Below, one piece after another: positions 59,802 through 64,000 of a DNA stretch of 64,000 bases. The position numbers and the translations under genes were made by a program. The DNA lies in contig NZ_JALJZV010000015.1 in the NCBI RefSeq assembly GCF_024171535.1, forward strand, positions 31,170 to 95,169. The letters are read 5' to 3'. Under the pieces are notes generated by a model. It was given only the letters and a program-made list of their open reading frames with translations. It had not been told where the DNA came from and did no database searches. The first letter of the stretch is position 1; each line of letters opens with the position of its first letter. This stretch comes from Flavobacterium sp. HSC-61S13. Its GTDB lineage: Bacteria; Bacteroidota; Bacteroidia; Flavobacteriales; Flavobacteriaceae.

Positions 59802-59833
59802 GGAGTGAGTGGAATATATAACGGAGTGACTGG
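59802..59833 (-). promoter_or_regulatory. Candidate LytTR operator: two direct repeats 21 bp apart
   Basis: GGAGTGAGTGG (59802-59812) and GGAGTGACTGG (59823-59833) on the plus strand, ten of eleven bases identical, start-to-start distance 21. On the minus strand the half-sites read CCAGTCACT and CCACTCACT. LytTR regulators such as AgrA bind two direct half-sites two helical turns apart, with a core like CAGTTAAG. The pair lies in the gap between kinase and protease, 68 bases before the protease ATG. Downstream on the minus strand is a degenerate promoter, ATTG then TAACTTTA with 20 bases between. Confidence 0.5.
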
Positions 59834-59838
59834 TTTTT

Positions 59839-61392
59839 TTAACATTTAATCAACGGTAAAATACAAATGAAATGCTCGTTTTCAATACTAACTTTAAAGT
59901 CATGGCAATCGTAAAATTGGTATATCGTCTGTAGGTATTTAAGTCCGAAACTTTCACTGTCCGAAGGGGTGTTCTTTTTTTGTAAATTATTAATTACTAA
60001 TACCTTGTCGCTCTTGATGATAATTCTAATTAGCAAGGGGGTTTCTAAAGTGGCAATATTGTGTTTCAAGGCATTTTCGACAGTGATCTGAAGCGCTAAA
60101 TACGGTAGGCATGCATGAGAAATATCGTCGGATTCTTGCTCGATTTCAAAACGGAGTTCCTCTGAAAAACGACTTTGTTGTAGACTGATGTATTCCTGTA
60201 TAAAGTTGAGCTCATCTTGAACTGGTACAATATTTTCGACCGGCGGAGTAATCAAATAGCGGTATATTTTTGAAAGATGTAAGGTAAAGTTTTGGGCATC
60301 TTTTTTATTTAAATCAATAAGCATGTATAACGAATTCAGGGAGTTGAATAAAAAATGCGGATTGATTTGATTTTTCAATTGTTGCAATTGTGTCAGTGCT
60401 TTCTCCTTGCTGAATTTTTCGTTTTCTACCGCGAGTAGTTCTCGTTCTCTATATGCTTTTTTGTTGGCTTGACTAAAGAGGTAAAAAACAAAGAGAATCA
60501 GAGAAACGGAGGTGATAAATATTAAGGAGGTGTATTTTTTAACCTCATTGTTTAATTCATCGCTATTAATCTTTGGATAGTTGACGCAGATATAACCTTC
60601 GAAATTCTGGGTTTTAAATGGACTGACGAAGTGAATGACGTCCATCTTTAAATATTGAGATAAAATGATAGGGGGATTGTTGAAGGTGCGATCCATTACT
60701 GTGTCTGCCGGACTTATTCCAGCAAAATCAAATACATTTTTACCGATTTTTTCAATTTCTGGATGAAAAATACACGTTCCATCTGCGGTGAATATATAAG
60801 CATAATTGGTATTGCTCTCGTCTATATTTGAAAGGTAATGATGAAGTTTTTGTAGATTTACAGTAAAACCATACTGTCGCTTTCTGCCTGATTCCAATTG
60901 GATTTGCCCCATGACTACCCAAAGCAAACTGTCGTTAAAACTGATGATGCGTTCAAGTTTTTGAGGCCGTTTAATTTGTCTGTTCAGTTGTTCTAATATA
61001 TCCGCGTGGTCGATTTCGTTAGGATCGCCATACGAATAGGCAGGCTGTGCTTCGGTGTCGTAATCCAAAAACCAATTGCTATCAACTAATTGGGCGTTTT
61101 TGTCGATATTGTTTAAAACGTTTAATTTTTCCTTGATTTCTTCAGTAGTTCCTGTCTGTATTAAATCGTGTACAATGTCTAGTTGTTGATCTAATCGAAT
61201 AAATTCATTTTGTAAGGCCTTTTGCTTTTTATAAAAGGCCTTCTTAGCGATATCTTTATTAAAGTCCTCGCTGTTTTTTGTAATCAGATGCCCCAATACA
61301 AACAACGCTCCAACGGTTATTAATAGGATGGGGATGCTAATTAGTAGTAAAGTGCGACGTCGTAACGGTTTTTGAGATGTAATCTTAAACAT
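59839..61392 (-). CDS. LytS/YehU-type sensor histidine kinase with an extracytoplasmic sensor
   Basis: Membrane sensor kinase of 517 residues. The first helix (about 14-36) is followed by a periplasmic region of about 250 residues with the cache-like phrases YAYIFTADGTCIFHPEIEKIG and WVVMGQIQLESG, then a second helix (about 290-310) and the kinase. His_kinase motif: LKNQINPHFLFNSLNSLYML with the phospho-accepting histidine; then N-box ITVENALKHNI and a glycine region SFGLKYLQTIYQFY. The ATP lid is short, as in this family. Follows NamZ by 27 bases. Partner is most likely the LytTR regulator beyond SusD. Confidence 0.9.
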   Translation of the reverse strand: MFKITSQKPLRRRTLLLISIPILLITVGALFVLGHLITKNSEDFNKDIAKKAFYKKQKALQNEFIRLDQQLDIVHDLIQTGTTEEIKEKLNVLNNIDKNAQLVDSNWFLDYDTEAQPAYSYGDPNEIDHADILEQLNRQIKRPQKLERIISFNDSLLWVVMGQIQLESGRKRQYGFTVNLQKLHHYLSNIDESNTNYAYIFTADGTCIFHPEIEKIGKNVFDFAGISPADTVMDRTFNNPPIILSQYLKMDVIHFVSPFKTQNFEGYICVNYPKINSDELNNEVKKYTSLIFITSVSLILFVFYLFSQANKKAYRERELLAVENEKFSKEKALTQLQQLKNQINPHFLFNSLNSLYMLIDLNKKDAQNFTLHLSKIYRYLITPPVENIVPVQDELNFIQEYISLQQSRFSEELRFEIEQESDDISHACLPYLALQITVENALKHNIATLETPLLIRIIIKSDKVLVINNLQKKNTPSDSESFGLKYLQTIYQFYDCHDFKVSIENEHFICILPLIKC

Positions 61393-61419
61393 AATTAAAT
61401 TATAAATGGAAAATTACAC

Positions 61420-62637
61420 TTACTTATTATAGATTAAATAAGGTTTTCGTAGTTCTTCAAATGCTTGAATTCCATCAACCCAACTTTCTCTAATCTGTAA
61501 GTCACTCCATCCCATCTCGATTTGTTTTTGCAGAGTAGTGCTTCCTGCAAGTTTTGTGAAAAAAGGTATAAAAAAAGTACTTTGCTTGTCACTGTTTTTA
61601 TAAGCCTTAAGCAACCACTGTAAATCTAAAGGGCGTTTGACGGCATAGTTGCTTAAGTTTTCTCCATAACACAACTTTCCTTTATTCATCGGGTCCTTAG
61701 ATGCAGCATTGGGTTGTGGAGTAAAGGAGTAAGGCATGTTTTTCAAATATGGGGATCCATATATTTGAAATTGTAGATCGGTACCTCTGCCTGAGCTGAC
61801 ATTGGTGCCTTCAAAAAAACACAAACTAGCATACAGTCGAATAGATTGCATATTCGGGAGGTTGGGAGAGGGAGCTACAGGCAGATCGTAAGGCATATCC
61901 GTTGTATAGTTGCTGCATGGAATTACAGTTAGTTTGCATTGAATGCCGTTGTTGAGCCATTTCTCACCGTTGATCAGTTGGCCGTATTCGCCAATGGTCA
62001 TACCGTGTAAAACGGGAATGGGATGCATGCCTATAAAACTCTTGTGAGCCATTTCTAATACAGGGCCATCAACGGTAGAGCCATTAGGGTTTGGGCGGTC
62101 TAATATTATTACCGGGATATTGTTTTCAGCGCAAGCTTCCATTAAATAGTGTAACGAAGAAATATACGTATAAAAGCGTGCCCCTACGTCTTGTAGGTCA
62201 AACAACATGATGTCGATGTCTTTCAGTTGTTCTTTACTCGGTTTCTTGCTGGAGCCATATAGCGATATAATAGGAAGATTCGTTTTTGGATCCTTGCTGT
62301 CTTTTACAAGTTCACCGGCATTGGCAGTGCCTCTAAATCCGTGTTCAGGAGCATATACCTTGATGATATTAATGTGTTTTTTTAGTAGGAAATCGACAGT
62401 TGACTCGAAGTTGTTGTTTTGCGGGTTTTGTACAACACCAGTTTGATTGGTCAGTATTCCGACTTTCTTTCCTTTTAATAAGGGGGCGTATTCGTCTATT
62501 CTTTCAGCTCCAACTTTAATAGGAACGGTCGTTTTAGGGGATACAGCCGATGTATTTATAGGTCCACCGATGAGATTTGTCGAATTTCCGCAGGAAACAA
62601 ATAGCACTAATAGGAATAAAACTGTATTTTTGAACAT
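61420..62637 (-). CDS. namZ: DUF1343/NamZ-type exo-beta-N-acetylmuramidase
   Basis: Family GH171-like hydrolase that removes MurNAc from the non-reducing end of peptidoglycan fragments in characterised members. The 405 residues have a signal peptide and lipobox LLVLFVSC (Cys16), then the DUF1343 domain: KVGILTNQTGVVQNPQN, KVYAPEHGFRGTANAGE, FDLQDVGARFYTYISSLHY, ILDRPNPNG, APSPNLPNMQSI, FEGTNVSSGRGTDLQFQIYGSP (in parts). Start set at the ATG at 62637, which gives the signal peptide; a TTG at 62685 would add 16 residues. First gene of the row that continues with the kinase. Confidence 0.88.
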   Translation of the reverse strand: MFKNTVLFLLVLFVSCGNSTNLIGGPINTSAVSPKTTVPIKVGAERIDEYAPLLKGKKVGILTNQTGVVQNPQNNNFESTVDFLLKKHINIIKVYAPEHGFRGTANAGELVKDSKDPKTNLPIISLYGSSKKPSKEQLKDIDIMLFDLQDVGARFYTYISSLHYLMEACAENNIPVIILDRPNPNGSTVDGPVLEMAHKSFIGMHPIPVLHGMTIGEYGQLINGEKWLNNGIQCKLTVIPCSNYTTDMPYDLPVAPSPNLPNMQSIRLYASLCFFEGTNVSSGRGTDLQFQIYGSPYLKNMPYSFTPQPNAASKDPMNKGKLCYGENLSNYAVKRPLDLQWLLKAYKNSDKQSTFFIPFFTKLAGSTTLQKQIEMGWSDLQIRESWVDGIQAFEELRKPYLIYNK

Positions 62638-62659
62638 TGAATTTGATACCATATAGATC

Positions 62660-63895
62660 TTGAAATTAGAATATTTTATTGCCAAAAGATTAATTACTAC
62701 TAAAAACTATAAAAGTAGCATATCTGCTCCAATAATTAAAATTGCGATCACGGCAATTGCATTGGGGTTGATTATGATGCTGATTTCTGTAGCGACGGGT
62801 TTGGGATTAAAATACAAAATTAGAGATAAAATTTCTGCTTTTTCGGGACATGTGGTAATTTCTAATTATGATGCCAATGAAACGGACTTGAGTTTAAATT
62901 CCATTTCGTTGAAACAGGATTTTTATCCGAAGTTTAAAACGATAACGGGAATAAAGAAAGTGGAACCTTTTGCTGTTAAAGCCGGGATCATTAGAACAGC
63001 CAATGCGTTTGAGGGAATCTTGCTAAAAGGGGTTGGTGCTGATTATAATTGGAAGGCATTACAGGAGTATTTAGTTGCGGGTAGATTACCTAAGTTTGGC
63101 GAGTCAATGAGTCAGGAGGTCTTGATATCTGAATTAATTGCCAATAGATTGGATTTGAAAGCAGGAGATAAAATAACCACACATTTTATAAAGGAAACCG
63201 GAAACAAGCTGCCCAATGTCCGACAATTTCAAATCGTCGGGATTTACAATTCAGGATTGCAGGAATTTGATTCCAATTTTGTGATAGGTGACTTGCGACA
63301 GGTGCAGCGTCTAAATCGATGGAAGGCTGATGAAGTGGGTGGGTTTGAAGTGGTATTAGCGGACTTTGATAAAATTGAGGAGAAGGGGATGGCTATTTAT
63401 GAAGAGCTACCTTCTACCTTAAATAGTCAGACCATAGTAGAGAAATATGGTAACATATTTAATTGGATAGCGATGTTTGATTTTAATATTGCTGTTATTT
63501 TAGTGATCATGGTTATTGTTGCATCAATCAATATGATTGTAGCTTTGTTGGTGTTGATTTTAGAACGTACACAGATGATAGGTGTCTTAAAAGCTTTAGG
63601 GGCTAATAACTGGGTGATTCGTAAAATTTTTCTTTATAATTCCGCTTACCTTATAGCAATAGGATTGTTTTGGGGTAATCTCTTTGGTATAGGACTGCTT
63701 TTGATACAGCAATACTTCGGATTGATTAAGTTGGATCCCAATTTGTATTATGTCAAAGAAGCTCCTGTTTTACTTCGTTTTACCGATGTATTGTGGTTAA
63801 ATGGAGGGGTTGTTGTGATCTGTTTGGTGGTGTTATTGATTCCGTCCTATTTGATTACAAAAATTTCGCCCGTTAAAGCGATGCGTTTTGATTAA
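62660..63895 (+). CDS. LolC/LolE-like ABC permease, TTG start
   Basis: FtsX-type permease of 411 residues, probably a lipoprotein-release or related exporter. It starts MKLEYFIAKRLITTKNYKSS, the normal LolC/LolE opening in Flavobacteria, so the TTG at 62660 is accepted as start. One helix follows (about 25-48, ITAIALGLIMMLISVATG), then a periplasmic domain with LSVISELIAN-type LISELIANRLDLKAGDKI, and three C-terminal helices around ERTQMIGVLKALGANNWVIRKIF (in parts). It ends SPVKAMRFD. The gap to namZ is only 22 bases, so their promoters overlap the other gene. No ATPase gene is in the window. Confidence 0.9.
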   Translation: MKLEYFIAKRLITTKNYKSSISAPIIKIAITAIALGLIMMLISVATGLGLKYKIRDKISAFSGHVVISNYDANETDLSLNSISLKQDFYPKFKTITGIKKVEPFAVKAGIIRTANAFEGILLKGVGADYNWKALQEYLVAGRLPKFGESMSQEVLISELIANRLDLKAGDKITTHFIKETGNKLPNVRQFQIVGIYNSGLQEFDSNFVIGDLRQVQRLNRWKADEVGGFEVVLADFDKIEEKGMAIYEELPSTLNSQTIVEKYGNIFNWIAMFDFNIAVILVIMVIVASINMIVALLVLILERTQMIGVLKALGANNWVIRKIFLYNSAYLIAIGLFWGNLFGIGLLLIQQYFGLIKLDPNLYYVKEAPVLLRFTDVLWLNGGVVVICLVVLLIPSYLITKISPVKAMRFD

Positions 63896-64000
63896 AGTTT
63901 GCGTTATTCGTTAGTCGAAAATCGAGATTCGTCGGCTATCGTTAATTTCTCACTCCTCATATATAGATACTTTTTATAAACTTGAACCCTCTAGTCACTC
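63896..64000. other. Window-end sequence, nothing seen
   Basis: The 105 bases after the permease stop contain no gene or hairpin that I can support. Confidence 0.5.

Noticed and set aside
1..64000. Mobile element, prophage or CRISPR content
   Set aside because: No transposase, integrase, phage gene, tRNA-flanked insertion or regularly spaced repeat array was seen on either strand.

Overview
The window is AT-rich chromosomal DNA from a member of the Bacteroidota, almost certainly a Flavobacteriaceae bacterium close to Flavobacterium or Myroides. The signs are porT and gldA (type IX secretion and gliding), a SusC/SusD pair, an ExbB-ExbD-ExbD-TonB operon with a PstS-like lipoprotein and a TPR protein, a DUF5686 protein, a lipoprotein TamA (TamL), a DAHP synthase/chorismate mutase fusion, and many promoters with the Bacteroidota -7 element TAnnTTTG instead of sigma-70 boxes. 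There are no tRNA, rRNA, insertion sequence, prophage or CRISPR signals. The left and middle parts are core genome.

Layout. 1-4.8 kb: cell-shape genes mreB-mreC-mreD-mrdA (mrdA cut by the window edge) and purH, all on the minus strand. 5-13.3 kb: a MacB/FtsX-type permease, accD, fbaA, tamL, a SpoU rRNA methyltransferase, and the ubiE-porT pair. 13.4-19 kb: a GNAT protein, a DinB-like protein, inorganic pyrophosphatase, a DUF5686 outer-membrane protein and pdhB. 19-25.4 kb: etfB-etfA, a bifunctional nuclease, then a thymidylate/deoxynucleotide run (thyA, a 2TM protein, folA, an unknown exported protein, a deoxynucleoside kinase). 25.4-35.1 kb: an Lrp regulator, a membrane protein, gldA, DUF1634-TauE, DAHP synthase/chorismate mutase, rsgA-dtd-small protein-mazG-aroA, and queA. 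35.2-39.5 kb: a kynurenine cluster (kynU, an arginase-family hydrolase, kmo) with a tiny membrane protein on the other strand. 39.5-48.8 kb: a HerA-like ATPase and the TonB energising operon with a second, diverged tonB copy. 48.8-51.6 kb: queE and small genes.

51.6-62.6 kb is the most distinctive part. It is a minus-strand locus: DUF1343/NamZ hydrolase, LytS-type histidine kinase, secreted HExxHxxGxxH metalloprotease, SusC, SusD and a LytTR response regulator. The kinase and its likely partner regulator lie at opposite ends of the transport and protease genes. Between the kinase and the protease is a pair of 11-bp direct repeats spaced exactly 21 bp, the geometry LytTR regulators bind. An intrinsic terminator separates SusD from the regulator. 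My reading is a self-regulated peptide or muropeptide capture system. The window ends with a LolC/LolE-like permease divergent from namZ.

Four start codons were moved inward because the longest frame begins with a TTG that is actually the last three bases of a TAnnTTTG promoter (purH, fbaA, the Lrp gene, queE). The same was done for the DUF5686 gene. Three other genes (tamL, dtd, lolC/E-like) seem truly to start with TTG.
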